NCBI RefSeq assembly: GCF_001685395.1
Contig: NZ_CP014167.1
Span: forward strand, 2,609,501-2,673,500
Reading direction: 5' to 3'
Origin: Paenibacillus yonginensis
GTDB lineage: Bacteria > Bacillota > Bacilli > Paenibacillales > Paenibacillaceae
Length of the DNA stretch: 64,000 nt
The notes below the pieces were generated by a model. The model had not been told where the DNA came from and did no database searches. It worked only from the letters and a program-made list of their open reading frames with translations. Shown here piece after piece: positions 7,425-17,573 of the stretch (positions within the stretch are counted from its first letter, which is position 1; each line of letters begins with the position of its first letter). The position numbers were made by a program, and so were the translations under genes.

Positions 7425-9502
7425 TTCGATTCCTCCTTGGAATATTGATGAATGTAAGCTAAGAGCACCGATTTATCGGGACTCTGCAAAATATCTTCGA
7501 TATGGGCCGGGTTGCCGAGCAGGGCCGTCAATTGAACCAGCGCCTTCAAATGCGAGGAGCGGTCTGCGGCGGCCAGCACGATGATCAGTCTGACCGGCTT
7601 GCCTGGCCCGAATTCGACCGGTTCATCCAGCCTGAGGAGGCTCATCGACAGGGAATTGACGCCCATGTCCGGCCGGGCATGGGGAATGGCTACTCCCGGT
7701 GTAATGACTACATAAGGTCCGTTATCTTCAACCGATTCAATCATGGCGTCCACATAACGTTCTTCAATGGTACCAAGCTCCACAAGCGGCTGTGCTGCCG
7801 CTCTGATGCCTTCGCGCCAATCCGCCACATGGGAACCAAACTGGATCGTCTGTTCCGTAATAAGCTGTTCCAGCACGGGTTTCTCAGCTCCTTCCAAAGC
7901 GTGTCTATTCATTTGCTGGGCTTGTGTATACAGATGGGACTGGAGTGCCTTCTCCAGCTGTTCAGGCTCATGAATCGTCGCGTGTCCGGCAATAATCTTC
8001 AGCAGCTCGCCTACGTCGAAGTTCGGAACGGCATAGCCGTACAGCTCCTGCATGACCTGCTGTCGCAGCTTCTGTTTGTCCGGCAGGTCCAGAATCGGCG
8101 GGATGACAAACAAAATGGCATCCGTGCGCAGAAAAACCGTTGAGAAAACCAAATCATAAGCCAGCGGATAATGAGCCGCCTCCCTGACCGACAAGGCGTC
8201 CAGGAACAAAATATCCGGGAACAGCTCGCGCAGCGTCAGAATCAGAATGCGGCTGATGCCGATGCCGCTCGGGCAGACGACAATCGCCCGTTTCCGGTCG
8301 TCCAGCACGGTCTGCTGTCTGCGCAGCCAGCCGCCGAAATGGATCGCGAAATAAGCCGCTTCGTTGTCCGGAACCGGATATCCGGTCACCCCTTCAACAG
8401 CCTGGAGGGATTTCTTCGTCAAATGAAACAGCTCCGGATACACTTTGCGAATCCGCTCGGTCATCACGTTGGCGACCTCAATCCTGTACAGCAGCCTGTA
8501 ATAGGCAGGCCGGAAGTGCAGATACAGCTGCTCATAGAACAGTTCTTTATCCTGGAGCTGTACGCAGGCAAGCCGTTCGAACTCGGTCACGACCTCCCGC
8601 AGCAGCTCCTGAATGACCTCATCCCCCTGAAGCGGCGAGATGTCGTCACGCGTCCGGTTCATGCCCAGCACATGCAGGGCGGCATACAAACATTCCGTTT
8701 CGCTCCACTCGGCCGGGAAAGCCGTCCGGTCCTGCCGCGTCATCTGCCGCAGCAGCTTAAATTCCCGGGTCCGGGTCAGTGGCTGCCAGCTGCCCATCTC
8801 CGGCAGCTCGTCGCCTTTGGCGATCAGCCTGTCGGTACAGAGCAGCAGATATGCCAGCTCCTGATAACGATCGTCGGCAAACACGGTGCCAAGCTCCCGT
8901 TCCAGCACTTCAAGCTGCTGCCGTATCCTTGCGAGCTGCGTATTTCCCTTGGGGCCGCTCCAAAGCACTGCCGTAACCGGCTCCCGGCTTGTTCCATGGA
9001 GCAGGCTAAAGAGCAGGCGCTCCATGAAATAACGTTTGGGCCGGGCATCCCCGGCTATCTGATAACCACGCTGCTTCGAATAACGGATTTGCAGATCATG
9101 CTGCTGCAGCTCCGGTTTGAATCGTTGAAAGTCCTTTAATACCGTATTTCTCGAAACGCCCGCCGCGGATTGGAAATGATAAACGGACAACGGTTCATCG
9201 GCCAGGAACAGCATCAAATAAAACAGCTGCTGCCGATCGCGTTCCGAAAACACATAGGTCCGTTTGGACAGCTTTTCCGGAAAAGCCTCCTCACGAATCT
9301 GGTCAGCCAGGTAATATCCCAGCTTCCGGTCGTACTCGGCGGGACGGTACCCCTGCTCCCTCAGCCAGTCATTCACTTTGGCCATGCCATACTGGATCTG
9401 CCTTCGGGTGAGTCCCGTCTTCGCTTCAAGCTCAGACCTTTGAAGAGAGGACGACTGCTGTAGAAGCTTCAGCAGCATGGCGCTGCGTTCGTCCAAGATC
9501 AT
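7421..9502 (-). CDS. BglG/MtlR-type PRD transcription regulator with fused EIIB-like and EIIA domains
   Basis: A 693-aa multidomain regulator. Residues 1-170 hold two helix-turn-helix regions (LTRRQIQYGMAKVNDWL, then VYHFQSAAGVSRNTVLKDF). Two PRD domains span about 180-405. An EIIB-like domain carries the Cys of AIVVCPSGIG near residue 415. A mannitol/fructose-type EIIA domain (about 545-690) carries the phospho-His of VAIPHARPDMG. Such proteins activate PTS operons when phosphorylation of PRD, EIIB and EIIA signals substrate. Start: ATG behind AGGGGGG. The gene is the first of the regulator-ulaB-ulaA unit. Because no ulaC is seen, the EIIA domain may also supply phosphate for transport. Confidence 0.92.
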   Translation of the reverse strand: MILDERSAMLLKLLQQSSSLQRSELEAKTGLTRRQIQYGMAKVNDWLREQGYRPAEYDRKLGYYLADQIREEAFPEKLSKRTYVFSERDRQQLFYLMLFLADEPLSVYHFQSAAGVSRNTVLKDFQRFKPELQQHDLQIRYSKQRGYQIAGDARPKRYFMERLLFSLLHGTSREPVTAVLWSGPKGNTQLARIRQQLEVLERELGTVFADDRYQELAYLLLCTDRLIAKGDELPEMGSWQPLTRTREFKLLRQMTRQDRTAFPAEWSETECLYAALHVLGMNRTRDDISPLQGDEVIQELLREVVTEFERLACVQLQDKELFYEQLYLHFRPAYYRLLYRIEVANVMTERIRKVYPELFHLTKKSLQAVEGVTGYPVPDNEAAYFAIHFGGWLRRQQTVLDDRKRAIVVCPSGIGISRILILTLRELFPDILFLDALSVREAAHYPLAYDLVFSTVFLRTDAILFVIPPILDLPDKQKLRQQVMQELYGYAVPNFDVGELLKIIAGHATIHEPEQLEKALQSHLYTQAQQMNRHALEGAEKPVLEQLITEQTIQFGSHVADWREGIRAAAQPLVELGTIEERYVDAMIESVEDNGPYVVITPGVAIPHARPDMGVNSLSMSLLRLDEPVEFGPGKPVRLIIVLAAADRSSHLKALVQLTALLGNPAHIEDILQSPDKSVLLAYIHQYSKEESK

Positions 9503-9721
9503 CCTTTAGCCCCCCTCTGCCCTTAGAATACATGACAATTCTTCGAAACGGTATTGTTTATAGGTCCTTTTCTTGTCAGATAAACTGCACAACAATGGAC
9601 TCTGCGAACCCTCTTGCTCCATTTCAATTTTCCTGCCGTATCGCCCTTCCCCTCTTCCTCGCCTTCACATATTCTATCTTGTAACCTGATATATATCTTA
9701 TTTGATAGGAGGGACTCCACA

Positions 9722-9817
9722 ATGAGTGAAGGAGCAATCGGTTGGGGAACTTCGACTGCAGCTATTCTTGTCCTGTTTATCCTGCTCGTTATTATTTCGA
9801 GAGCTTTCTGGGTTTAA
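9722..9817 (+). CDS. YjcZ family small spore protein
   Basis: A 31-aa peptide: a short Gly/Ser-rich start (MSEGAIGWGTS) followed by a single hydrophobic helix (AILVLFILLVIIS) and RAFWV. This is the layout of YjcZ-type sporulation micropeptides of Bacillales. AGGAGG lies 8 nt before the ATG. About 45 nt upstream, CATATTCTA (9668-9676) fits the CATANNNTA form of a sigma-K/E -10 element, though no good -35 was found. The gene is monocistronic and followed by a strong terminator. Its function is not known beyond sporulation association in the family. Confidence 0.8.
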   Translation: MSEGAIGWGTSTAAILVLFILLVIISRAFWV

Positions 9818-9867
9818 GAACAGGTAACGGGCAACCTAACAGCTGCTGTCTTCAGCAGCATGCACAG

Positions 9868-9900
9868 CAAAGAAGGCTGCCGGAGAGGCAGCCTTCTTTG
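9868..9900. terminator. Bidirectional terminator after the YjcZ gene
   Basis: A 14-bp perfect stem (CAAAGAAGGCTGCC and its complement) with a 5-nt loop. It serves both the + strand YjcZ gene and the - strand radical SAM gene ending at 9912. Confidence 0.85.
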
Positions 9901-9911
9901 CTTGTAGTCCT

Positions 9912-10730
9912 CTAAGGTTCAAAACCCTTCTGGCTGACAAACACCCGTTCTGCGCCAAAAACCTGCTCCATCCGGTGGAGGACCTCCAAATAAGCGGAAG
10001 GGTGATACCAATCCTGTCTGCCGATTTGCTCATACAGCTCAGAGAGCCCCAGCCGGCCGGTCCGTTTGCCGCCGCTGCCGTCGCCCATAAAATAGTCGTC
10101 CACGCATACCCGGTCCGTTACGCCGGCAAGCAGGCCGGCAAATGCCGGACTGCTCGGCAGCACCGGAGCAACGGTCGCCTGGGTGGCGATCCCCGCTTCC
10201 TTGAGCTTACGAAGCGCTTTAAGACGTGCTGCGACCGGCGGCGCAGAAGGCGTAAAAAGGCGCCGTACCTGCTCCAGATCCGTTTCGACCGTCAGACTGA
10301 CCCTGACCCGGCTTCCGAGCCGCAGCAGCAGATCGGTGTCCCGGGTCACCAGCGGACTCCGGGTTTGGACAAGCAGAAAATCCGGCGGCTCGGCGGCCAT
10401 GACCTCCAGCAGCGCCCGCGTAACCCGCTCCTTGTATTCGGCGGGCTGGTAGGGATCGGTGCTGGAGGACATAAAAATCGTCACTTTGCCTTTCTTTTTG
10501 GCTCTGGCCAGCTCTTTCTCCAGCAGCTCGGCGGCTCCCTGCTTGACATCCACCCAGCTTCCCCATTCCAGAGGCCGGAACAGGGAAACCGGCATCTGCC
10601 TTACATAACAATAAGAGCAGGCGAACGAGCAGCCGGTATACGGGTTGAGCGAATGGGTGTAACCGGCCAGAAATCCCGTCCCTTTATTTAACAGGCTCTT
10701 CGGCTGTTTATATTGCAGTTCTGTTCCCAT
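9912..10730 (-). CDS. Radical SAM protein, SplB-like (spore photoproduct lyase related)
   Basis: A 272-aa protein with the 4Fe-4S ligating motif CSFACSYC near residue 34, preceded by SLNPYTGC, and later FMSSSTDPYQP and SLTVETD. This is the SplB-like/Rv2578c group of radical SAM proteins, shorter than true spore photoproduct lyase and with unproven substrate. The ATG at 10730 follows AAAGGGGGA; a GTG six codons upstream would overlap the preceding gene. It lies 14 bp after the tandem KdpD-sensor gene, on the same strand with no visible terminator, so it is probably the last gene of the kdp operon. A functional link with potassium transport is not obvious. Confidence 0.85.
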   Translation of the reverse strand: MGTELQYKQPKSLLNKGTGFLAGYTHSLNPYTGCSFACSYCYVRQMPVSLFRPLEWGSWVDVKQGAAELLEKELARAKKKGKVTIFMSSSTDPYQPAEYKERVTRALLEVMAAEPPDFLLVQTRSPLVTRDTDLLLRLGSRVRVSLTVETDLEQVRRLFTPSAPPVAARLKALRKLKEAGIATQATVAPVLPSSPAFAGLLAGVTDRVCVDDYFMGDGSGGKRTGRLGLSELYEQIGRQDWYHPSAYLEVLHRMEQVFGAERVFVSQKGFEP

Positions 10731-10744
10731 TGTGATCCCCCTTT

Positions 10745-13123
10745 TCACGGCTCCCGTTTGATATTCGGATTATAATCGTCTACGACCAAAATGTCCAAAT
10801 GTCTGGCAATCCTGAGCAGCTTTCGGGTAGTGATCCCTTCCCGGATCCGGCTCCGCCAATTCCGTCCGTTTGGGCCGATGATCAGCTGCGTCGCCCGGCA
10901 TTCGTCCGCTTTAGCGAGTAAAACCTCGGCTTCCTGAAAGGGAGAGCCGGAGGTCGCGATTTCGAAAGTTCCGCCCAGACGTTCGGTCAGGCTTTGCAGC
11001 GATTCGATTTTTTTCCGCTCCTCTTCCCCGATGCTCCTGCCGGACTGGAGATAAGCGACCTTCCAGCCCGCCTTCAGCCGGTAGGCAATCCGGAATCCTC
11101 TGCGGATGAGCTTCTCGGCGCTTGGAGTCAGCTTTACGCAGACAAAAATGAATTCCCTTTTGTTCCACGGGCCGCGAAGCGAGCTTTTTCGTTCCCAGGC
11201 CTCCAGCCGTTCGTCCACATCATCCGCGATTTCGCGAAGGGCCAGCTCTCTCAGCGCGATCAGGTTCCCGATCTTGAAGAAATGCTCCAAAGCCTGCTGA
11301 ATTTTCTCGGAGGCGTAAATTTTCCCGGCTTTCATGCGGGTTTGCAGCGCCTGGGGAGCCACATCGATCAACTCCACCTCGTCGGCCATGCGTAAAATCG
11401 AATCCGGCACGGTTTCCCGCACCCGGACGCCTGTAATTTGCTCGACCGAATCGTTAAGGCTTTCCAGATGCTGAACGTTAACCGTGGATATGACGGATAT
11501 GCCTGCGTTCAAAATGTCCAGAATATCTTCGTAACGCTTGTTATGCTTGCTGCCCGGGACGTTGGTGTGAGCCAGCTCATCGACCAGCACCAGCTCCGGA
11601 TTCCGCTTGAGGATCGCCGCCGTATCCATCTCGGTGAGATTAGCGCCTCCATAAGAAAGAATCATCCGTTCAATCGTGGGCAGGTCCGAAACCTGCCCGG
11701 CGGTTTCCGCCCGGCCATGGGTTTCCAGGTATCCGATGACGACGTCGTTTCCCTTCTTCAGCAGGTGGTTTCCTTCACGCAGCATCGTGTACGTTTTGCC
11801 CACCCCCGGCGCAGCGCCGATATAAACCTTAAACCTGCCTCGGGTCATCCGGCCGATCCGTTCATCGACCTCCCGGCTGCTTAGCCGGTGGTACAAGGAG
11901 CCTTGCCGGGAAGCGGCCATTTTGGCCGGCATGATCCGCTCCCCTTGATGCGCGGCCCGGTCGGCCACAATAAAAATGTCCATATTCCGCGATTTTCTAA
12001 GAATCTGATAGACGACGGAACCCTGCAGCAGCTCCTGCCAAAACGTTTGTTTCGAATGGCCGATGAGAATGCGGGTCACACTGTGATCGAGGGCATACCG
12101 GATGAGCTGATCCGGCAGCCTCCGTCTGGAAAGCAGCGTCAGCTCCGCAAATTGGGCGCCCACCTTGTCGATCAGCTTGGTCATCGACTGTTTAAAGGCC
12201 AGCTGCTCCTTGCTCGGCCGCAGGTCCTTACGGACAAAAGTGACTACATGAAGGTCCCCATTTAACCGTTTGGCCACCTGCTGCCCGCGCCGGATATAAA
12301 TGGACCCGTTCCAATGGTATTGGGTCGAAACCAAAATGCGCTCGGCGGCTCCGGAAGGCCCCAGCATCCCCATTTCCTCCCGATGTTTCTCCAGGGAATC
12401 GTTGACGCCTTCGGCCACGAGCCGCAGGGCAAGCTCACGCAGCACGCCCAGGTTGCCCCGCTCAAACCAGGGAGCAGCCGAGCTGTTCTTCAGGTTGCCT
12501 TCCGAAAATCGCTGAAGCAGCGTCTCCGGGGTGACATCGATCAGGCGGACTTCGTCCGCCAGCTCCAGCAGATTGGCCGGGATAGTTTCCTCTACCTTGA
12601 TATTCACATATTTTTGGGCAAGCTCCCGGACGCCTTCAAGTTCGTAGACGTTGACGGTAGTCATGACGCTGATGCCGCGGGCAAGCAGCTCCTGGATATC
12701 GTCCCATCGGGTCGGACGCTCCGCTCCCGGCCGGTTGCGGTGGGCAAGTCCATCCACCAGTACCACTTCCGGATTGCGCTCCAGCAGCGCCTCCATGTTC
12801 AGGTCCTTTTTCTTGATCCCATCCGATATCCACGGAATGCTGGGCACCCGCTCCAGCCCCCGCAGCTGCTCCATCGTTTCCGGACGCTGCTGGGTGGATA
12901 CCGCGCAGATGACCACGTCGATTCCCTGATCCTTTAAGGCAGCGCCCTCCCGGAGCATATGATAAGTTTTTCCGGTGCCGCTCACGGCCCCGATAAAAAT
13001 TTTCAGCCGGCCGCGATGCAGCTTGGAGATTGACAGCAAAATTTCCTCAGGGCTTTTCCTCCGGTAATTGTCCAAGCGACCATTTCCCCTTTGATCCGCA
13101 GCTTGTTCATGATCTGAACTCAT
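10745..13123 (-). CDS. Kinase-less protein with two tandem KdpD sensor modules
   Basis: A ~792-aa soluble protein made of two complete KdpD N-terminal modules, each a KdpD P-loop domain plus a universal-stress-type (Usp) domain, with no membrane segments and no histidine-kinase domain. Module 1 (about residues 35-390) has Walker A GAVSGTGKT and an altered Walker B (LVDGLAH). Module 2 (about 415-775) has canonical Walker A GAAPGVGKT and Walker B LVDELAHTN. In KdpD this region senses potassium, ATP or c-di-AMP and tunes the kinase; free-standing single modules occur in some kdp operons. It follows kdpC closely. The start is uncertain: ATG 13123 has a poor ribosome-binding site, and ATG 13177 would overlap kdpC. 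Confidence 0.88.
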   Translation of the reverse strand: MSSDHEQAADQRGNGRLDNYRRKSPEEILLSISKLHRGRLKIFIGAVSGTGKTYHMLREGAALKDQGIDVVICAVSTQQRPETMEQLRGLERVPSIPWISDGIKKKDLNMEALLERNPEVVLVDGLAHRNRPGAERPTRWDDIQELLARGISVMTTVNVYELEGVRELAQKYVNIKVEETIPANLLELADEVRLIDVTPETLLQRFSEGNLKNSSAAPWFERGNLGVLRELALRLVAEGVNDSLEKHREEMGMLGPSGAAERILVSTQYHWNGSIYIRRGQQVAKRLNGDLHVVTFVRKDLRPSKEQLAFKQSMTKLIDKVGAQFAELTLLSRRRLPDQLIRYALDHSVTRILIGHSKQTFWQELLQGSVVYQILRKSRNMDIFIVADRAAHQGERIMPAKMAASRQGSLYHRLSSREVDERIGRMTRGRFKVYIGAAPGVGKTYTMLREGNHLLKKGNDVVIGYLETHGRAETAGQVSDLPTIERMILSYGGANLTEMDTAAILKRNPELVLVDELAHTNVPGSKHNKRYEDILDILNAGISVISTVNVQHLESLNDSVEQITGVRVRETVPDSILRMADEVELIDVAPQALQTRMKAGKIYASEKIQQALEHFFKIGNLIALRELALREIADDVDERLEAWERKSSLRGPWNKREFIFVCVKLTPSAEKLIRRGFRIAYRLKAGWKVAYLQSGRSIGEEERKKIESLQSLTERLGGTFEIATSGSPFQEAEVLLAKADECRATQLIIGPNGRNWRSRIREGITTRKLLRIARHLDILVVDDYNPNIKREP

Positions 13124-13148
13124 TTTGAATGCCGGGCATGGAAGGCCC

Positions 13149-13724
13149 TTATTTCCCCGCTGCCGCTTGCTGCACATCAAGGTTCAGAAGCAGCACGTTA
13201 ACGACGGGTTCGCTAAACAGTCCCAGTTCTCTGCCTTTTGTATGCTGGTCGACCAGCTCCTGCAGCTGATCCGCCGGTATGCCCGTGTTGGCGCTGACGC
13301 GCGGTATCTGAACTTCGGCTGCGGCTACGCTGATGTCCGGGTCCAGCCCCGAACCGGAGTTCGTGACCAGGTCGATCGGCAGCTTGGAGACGGGAACCTG
13401 CGGATTTTCCTTCTCCCAAGCCCGCACAGCTTCCTCGGTACGTTGGATCATCTCCAGATTGGACGGCGCGTAATTGGGCGTACCGGAAGAAGCCGCATTG
13501 TAATCAATGCTGGAGATTCTTCCATGGAACAAGGCAGGCGAAGTAAACGATTGCCCGATCAGCTCGGAGCCGATCAATTGATGATTCGCATCATATACCA
13601 GACTGCCGTCTGCTTTACCAGGCATAAAAGCCTGGGCAATTCCCGTTACGACAAGCTGGTAAACCACCACAAGGAGGATCAGGGCCAAACTTGTTCTTAA
13701 GGTTAGCGTTAGGGTCTTCATCAT
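13149..13724 (-). CDS. kdpC: Potassium-transporting ATPase subunit KdpC
   Basis: A 191-aa subunit with one N-terminal membrane helix (LALILLVVVYQLVVTGIAQ) and the conserved periplasmic-type domain (GSELIGQSF, FHGRISSIDYNAASSGTPNYA, SGSGLDPDIS). KdpC stabilises the KdpFABC complex and raises ATP affinity of KdpB. GGAGGAG precedes the first of two adjacent ATGs. The gene lies 17 bp after kdpB in the kdp operon. Confidence 0.97.
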   Translation of the reverse strand: MMKTLTLTLRTSLALILLVVVYQLVVTGIAQAFMPGKADGSLVYDANHQLIGSELIGQSFTSPALFHGRISSIDYNAASSGTPNYAPSNLEMIQRTEEAVRAWEKENPQVPVSKLPIDLVTNSGSGLDPDISVAAAEVQIPRVSANTGIPADQLQELVDQHTKGRELGLFSEPVVNVLLLNLDVQQAAAGK

Positions 13725-13741
13725 TTTTAGCTCCTCCTTCC

Positions 13742-15769
13742 CTAAACCATGAATTGAACTAGCAGATCAATCAATTTGATGCCGATAAACGGCACGATGA
13801 CGCCGCCCAGCCCGTAAACCAGCAGATTGCGGCCCAGAAGCCGGGAAGAGCTCATCGGTTTATAAGCGACTCCTCTCATAGCCAGCGGAATCAGCAGCGG
13901 AATAATGACCGCGTTAAAAATCAAAGCGGACAAGATCGCCGACAGCGGCGAATGGAGCCGCATAATATTCAGGGATTCCATCTCCGGAATCGCCATCATA
14001 AACATAGCCGGAATAATAGCAAAATATTTGGCAATGTCATTAGCGATGCTGAAGGTCGTCAAGGCCCCGCGCGTCATCAGCAGCTGCTTGCCGATGGAGA
14101 CCACTTCGATGATCTTGGAAGGATCGGAATCCAGATCGACCATGTTGGCCGCTTCCTTCGCAGCGACGGTGCCGCTGTTCATCGCAATCCCGACGTCCGC
14201 CTGAGCCAGCGCCGGCGCATCGTTGGTTCCGTCGCCGGTCATGGCAACCAGCTTCCCTTCCGCCTGCTCTTTGCGGATCACGGCGATTTTGTCCTCCGGT
14301 TTGCTTTCGGCGATAAAGGCGTCGACTCCGGCTTCCGCCGCAATCGTCGCCGCCGTCAGCGGGTTATCGCCCGTACACATGATCGTTTTGATGCCCATTT
14401 TTCTCATCTGGTCAAAACGTTCGCGCATTCCCGGTTTGACCGTATCTTTCAGATAAATGAGGCCCAATATATGTTGATCGACGGCAACGGCTAACGGCGT
14501 GCCGCCTGCCGAAGCGATCGCATCGGATTTCTCCTGCAAATCGCGCGGAATCTGTCCCCCCTGCTCGGCAGCCCACTTTTTGACGGCATCCACGGCGCCT
14601 TTGCGGACCTTGCGTCCATCCGTCAAATCCACGCCGCTCATGCGGGTTTCCGCTTTAAATTCTATAAAAGCCGCCCCATCGGCCAATTGCGGCTGATAAG
14701 AGAGGTTCAGCTTGTTCAGCAGTTCCAAGACGGATCGTCCTTCCGGGGTTTCGTCTTTCACGGAGCTGAGCGCCGCTATTTCCGCAACCTCGGCCACGCT
14801 GCGCTGCCCTGCCGGGACAAACTCGCTGGCCATCCGGTTCCCGTAGGTGATCGTCCCTGTTTTATCCAAAATAATCGTGTTAATATCCCCCGAGGCTTCT
14901 ACGGCTTTACCGGACATCGCCAGCACATTAAACTGGGTGACCCGGTCCATGCCGGCAATGCCGATAGCGGACAGCAGCCCGCCGATGGTGGTCGGAATCA
15001 GGCAGACCAGCAAAGCGATCAGCACCGGAATTTCCAGCTGAATGCCCAGATAATTGGACATAAACGGCAGGGTGGCTACAACGATCAGAAAAATCAGCGT
15101 CATGCTGACCAGCACGGTATTCAGCGCAATTTCATTCGGCGTTTTTTGCCGTTTCGCCCCTTCGACCAGGGAGATCATCCGGTCCAGGAAGGATTCGCCA
15201 GGGTCGCTGGAGATGCGGACTTTGATTCTGTCGCTGATCACCTTCGTGCCGCCGGTTACGGAGCTGAAGTCGCCGCCCGCTTCTTTAATGACCGGCGCCG
15301 ATTCCCCGGTGATGGCCGATTCGTCAACCGAAGCCAATCCCTCGATCACCTCGCCGTCTCCCGGAATCATTTCCCCTTGGGAAACAACAACGACGTCCCC
15401 CTTGCGCAGCTCCGTGGAGGGTACCAGCTTGATGCCGCTGCCGTTCACTTTGTTCGCCATAATTTCTTTTTTGGTTTTCTTCAATGAATCGGCCTGCGCT
15501 TTCCCCCGGCCTTCGGCCAAAGCTTCCGCAAAGTTGGCGAACAGCACCGTAAACAGCAGGATCAAAGCTACGGCCAGATTAAATCCGGATGAAACCGATC
15601 CGTAAAAAGCATCCGGCACAAAAACCAGAAACAATGTGATCATAAACCCGATTTCAACCACAAACATGACGGGATTCCGGACCATGATCCGGGGATCCAG
15701 CTTGATGACGGATTGTTTTACTGCCTGCCGGACGATTTCGCCGGACAATGCCTTTTTTGTTGTACTCAT
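13742..15769 (-). CDS. kdpB: Potassium-transporting P-type ATPase subunit KdpB
   Basis: A 675-aa P-type ATPase. The phosphorylated Asp lies in [12 protein letters not shown] at about residue 304. The TGES actuator motif (AITGESAPV), the nucleotide-binding region and the hinge [20 protein letters not shown] are intact, with around seven membrane helices. KdpB hydrolyses ATP to drive high-affinity potassium uptake through KdpA. It is 22 bp downstream of kdpA and 17 bp upstream of kdpC. All catalytic motifs look functional. Confidence 0.98.
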   Translation of the reverse strand: MSTTKKALSGEIVRQAVKQSVIKLDPRIMVRNPVMFVVEIGFMITLFLVFVPDAFYGSVSSGFNLAVALILLFTVLFANFAEALAEGRGKAQADSLKKTKKEIMANKVNGSGIKLVPSTELRKGDVVVVSQGEMIPGDGEVIEGLASVDESAITGESAPVIKEAGGDFSSVTGGTKVISDRIKVRISSDPGESFLDRMISLVEGAKRQKTPNEIALNTVLVSMTLIFLIVVATLPFMSNYLGIQLEIPVLIALLVCLIPTTIGGLLSAIGIAGMDRVTQFNVLAMSGKAVEASGDINTIILDKTGTITYGNRMASEFVPAGQRSVAEVAEIAALSSVKDETPEGRSVLELLNKLNLSYQPQLADGAAFIEFKAETRMSGVDLTDGRKVRKGAVDAVKKWAAEQGGQIPRDLQEKSDAIASAGGTPLAVAVDQHILGLIYLKDTVKPGMRERFDQMRKMGIKTIMCTGDNPLTAATIAAEAGVDAFIAESKPEDKIAVIRKEQAEGKLVAMTGDGTNDAPALAQADVGIAMNSGTVAAKEAANMVDLDSDPSKIIEVVSIGKQLLMTRGALTTFSIANDIAKYFAIIPAMFMMAIPEMESLNIMRLHSPLSAILSALIFNAVIIPLLIPLAMRGVAYKPMSSSRLLGRNLLVYGLGGVIVPFIGIKLIDLLVQFMV

Positions 15770-15791
15770 TTCTCGACTCCTCCAATATGCG

Positions 15792-17468
15792 CTAAGGTTT
15801 CAAGGTCAAAAATTCAGCAATCGGTCCAAGCGCAAGCGCCGGGAAAAAGGTCAATGCGCCAACAATAACAGCAGCGCCGACAAAGACGGTTCCAAACAGC
15901 GCGTTATCGGTGCGGAAGGTTCCCGAAGATTCAGGCACGGTTTTCTTGACGGCCAGCGATCCGGCGACGGCCAGCATGGCGATGATGGAAAAATACCGTC
16001 CGAAGAAAATCACCAGTCCGGTTGATAGGTTCCAATACGGCGTTGCGTCTCCCAGGCCTTCGAACCCGGAACCGTTGTTGGCGGCCGAAGAGGTGTACTC
16101 ATACAAAGCTTGGCTGAGTCCATGGAAACCCGGGTTGGACAGCGTATCGGCATGCGCAAACAAAGCGATCGCGGTCGGCACCAGAACCAGCAGCGGGCTT
16201 ATGATCAAGTTGACGGCGATGAGCTTCATCTCTTTGCCTTCGATTTTTCTGCCCAGGAATTCCGGTGTTCGTCCGACCATCAGCCCGGACAGGAAAACCG
16301 CAATCATCGCGTACATCAAAACGTTTATAAATCCGGCTCCGACGCCTCCGAACACAGTGTTCAGCATCATATTCGCAAAAGCAACCAATCCGCCTATAGG
16401 CGTCAAAGAGTCGTGCATCGTATTTACGGCGCCTGTCTCTGATGCGGTCGTCACGACAGCGTAAAGCGTCGATTGCGCCATACCGAAGCGGGCTTCCTTC
16501 CCTTCCATGGAACCCTGGTCATGCTGAATGCCCGACGCATTCAGGACCGGGTTGCCAGCGCTTTCGCTGGCCAGGGCTACGCCGAGCAGCACGATAAACA
16601 TCATCGCCATGGAGACAAACAACACGCGCCCTTGTTTGGCATTGCCCACCATCTTTCCATACGTAAACGGAAGCGCCGTACCCGGCAGCAGCATAAGCAA
16701 AATTTGCAGCAAATTGCTGATGCCGTTCGGGTTCTCAAACGGATGTGCGGAGTTGACTCCAAAGAATCCCCCGCCATTGTTCCCGAACTCCTTTATCGAC
16801 AGGAAGGAAGCGACAGGCCCGCGGGCAATTTCCTGTTTGGCCCCTTCCAGTGTTGTAGCTACCGCGGCCGGATCCAGCGTTTGCGGAACGCCCAGCGCTA
16901 CGAACACAACAGCCGCCACCAGGGCTACCGGCAAAAAGATGCGGGTAATGCCCCGGATAAAGTCCACAAAAAAGTTGCCCAGCGGCTTGCCGGAAATGCC
17001 CCGGATAAACGCAATCGCCGCCGCCAATGCGGACGCCGGAGCGGCAAACATCATGAAGACGATGGCCACCATTTGCGACAGATAGGAAAGTCCCGTCTCC
17101 CCGCTGTAATGCTGAAGGTTGGTATTCGTCATAAAGCTGATCGCCGTATTAAAAGCCAGCGTAGGCTCCATGGAGGCCGCATGGCTCGGATTCAGCGGCA
17201 GGCTGCCCTGAAACCGGAAGATCAAGTAAACGATCAGGATCATCACGCAGTTGCTGAGCAGTAAGGACAGCGCGTATGGCTTCCAGCTCTGATTGTCCTT
17301 GCGTATGCCGCTGATACCATAAATAGGTTTCTCCAGCCAGCCAAAACCGCGGTCCAGACCGGTTGGTTCATATTGAAAAGCTTTCGCTATATACAAACCC
17401 GCCGGACGGGCGAGCAAAAGCGATATTAGTAATGTGATTGCAATGGCAATCCCGTTTTGGGCAGTCAC
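15792..17468 (-). CDS. kdpA: Potassium-transporting ATPase subunit KdpA
   Basis: A 558-aa channel-like subunit of the superfamily of K+ transporters with four pore loops, for example [11 protein letters not shown] and [14 protein letters not shown], and about ten membrane helices. KdpA binds potassium selectively and passes it to KdpB. Length and motifs are normal. It starts 24 bp after kdpF, behind an AGGAGG-like site, in the kdpFABC order. Confidence 0.98.
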   Translation of the reverse strand: MTAQNGIAIAITLLISLLLARPAGLYIAKAFQYEPTGLDRGFGWLEKPIYGISGIRKDNQSWKPYALSLLLSNCVMILIVYLIFRFQGSLPLNPSHAASMEPTLAFNTAISFMTNTNLQHYSGETGLSYLSQMVAIVFMMFAAPASALAAAIAFIRGISGKPLGNFFVDFIRGITRIFLPVALVAAVVFVALGVPQTLDPAAVATTLEGAKQEIARGPVASFLSIKEFGNNGGGFFGVNSAHPFENPNGISNLLQILLMLLPGTALPFTYGKMVGNAKQGRVLFVSMAMMFIVLLGVALASESAGNPVLNASGIQHDQGSMEGKEARFGMAQSTLYAVVTTASETGAVNTMHDSLTPIGGLVAFANMMLNTVFGGVGAGFINVLMYAMIAVFLSGLMVGRTPEFLGRKIEGKEMKLIAVNLIISPLLVLVPTAIALFAHADTLSNPGFHGLSQALYEYTSSAANNGSGFEGLGDATPYWNLSTGLVIFFGRYFSIIAMLAVAGSLAVKKTVPESSGTFRTDNALFGTVFVGAAVIVGALTFFPALALGPIAEFLTLKP

Positions 17469-17492
17469 AGTGAACCCCTCCTGAAATCATGG

Positions 17493-17573
17493 CTAAAATT
17501 TTTCCGGATGAATAAGCGCATAAGTTAAATAAAGAAACAGCGTGGCTGTCAAAGCCAGCAGTACCCAGATCAT
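17493..17573 (-). CDS. kdpF: KdpF small subunit
   Basis: A 26-aa single-helix peptide (MIWVLLALTATLFLYLTYAL, then IHPEKF). The YLxYALxxPEKF ending is the KdpF hallmark. KdpF stabilises the KdpABC complex at the subunit interface. It lies directly before kdpA, and its ATG overlaps the TGA of the upstream 35-aa ORF (ATGA), which suggests coupled translation. Confidence 0.9.
   Translation of the reverse strand: MIWVLLALTATLFLYLTYALIHPEKF

Noticed and set aside
8171-9139. A 322-aa ORF antisense to the BglG-family regulator.
   Set aside because: Shadow of a conserved multidomain gene on the other strand; no recognisable domain.
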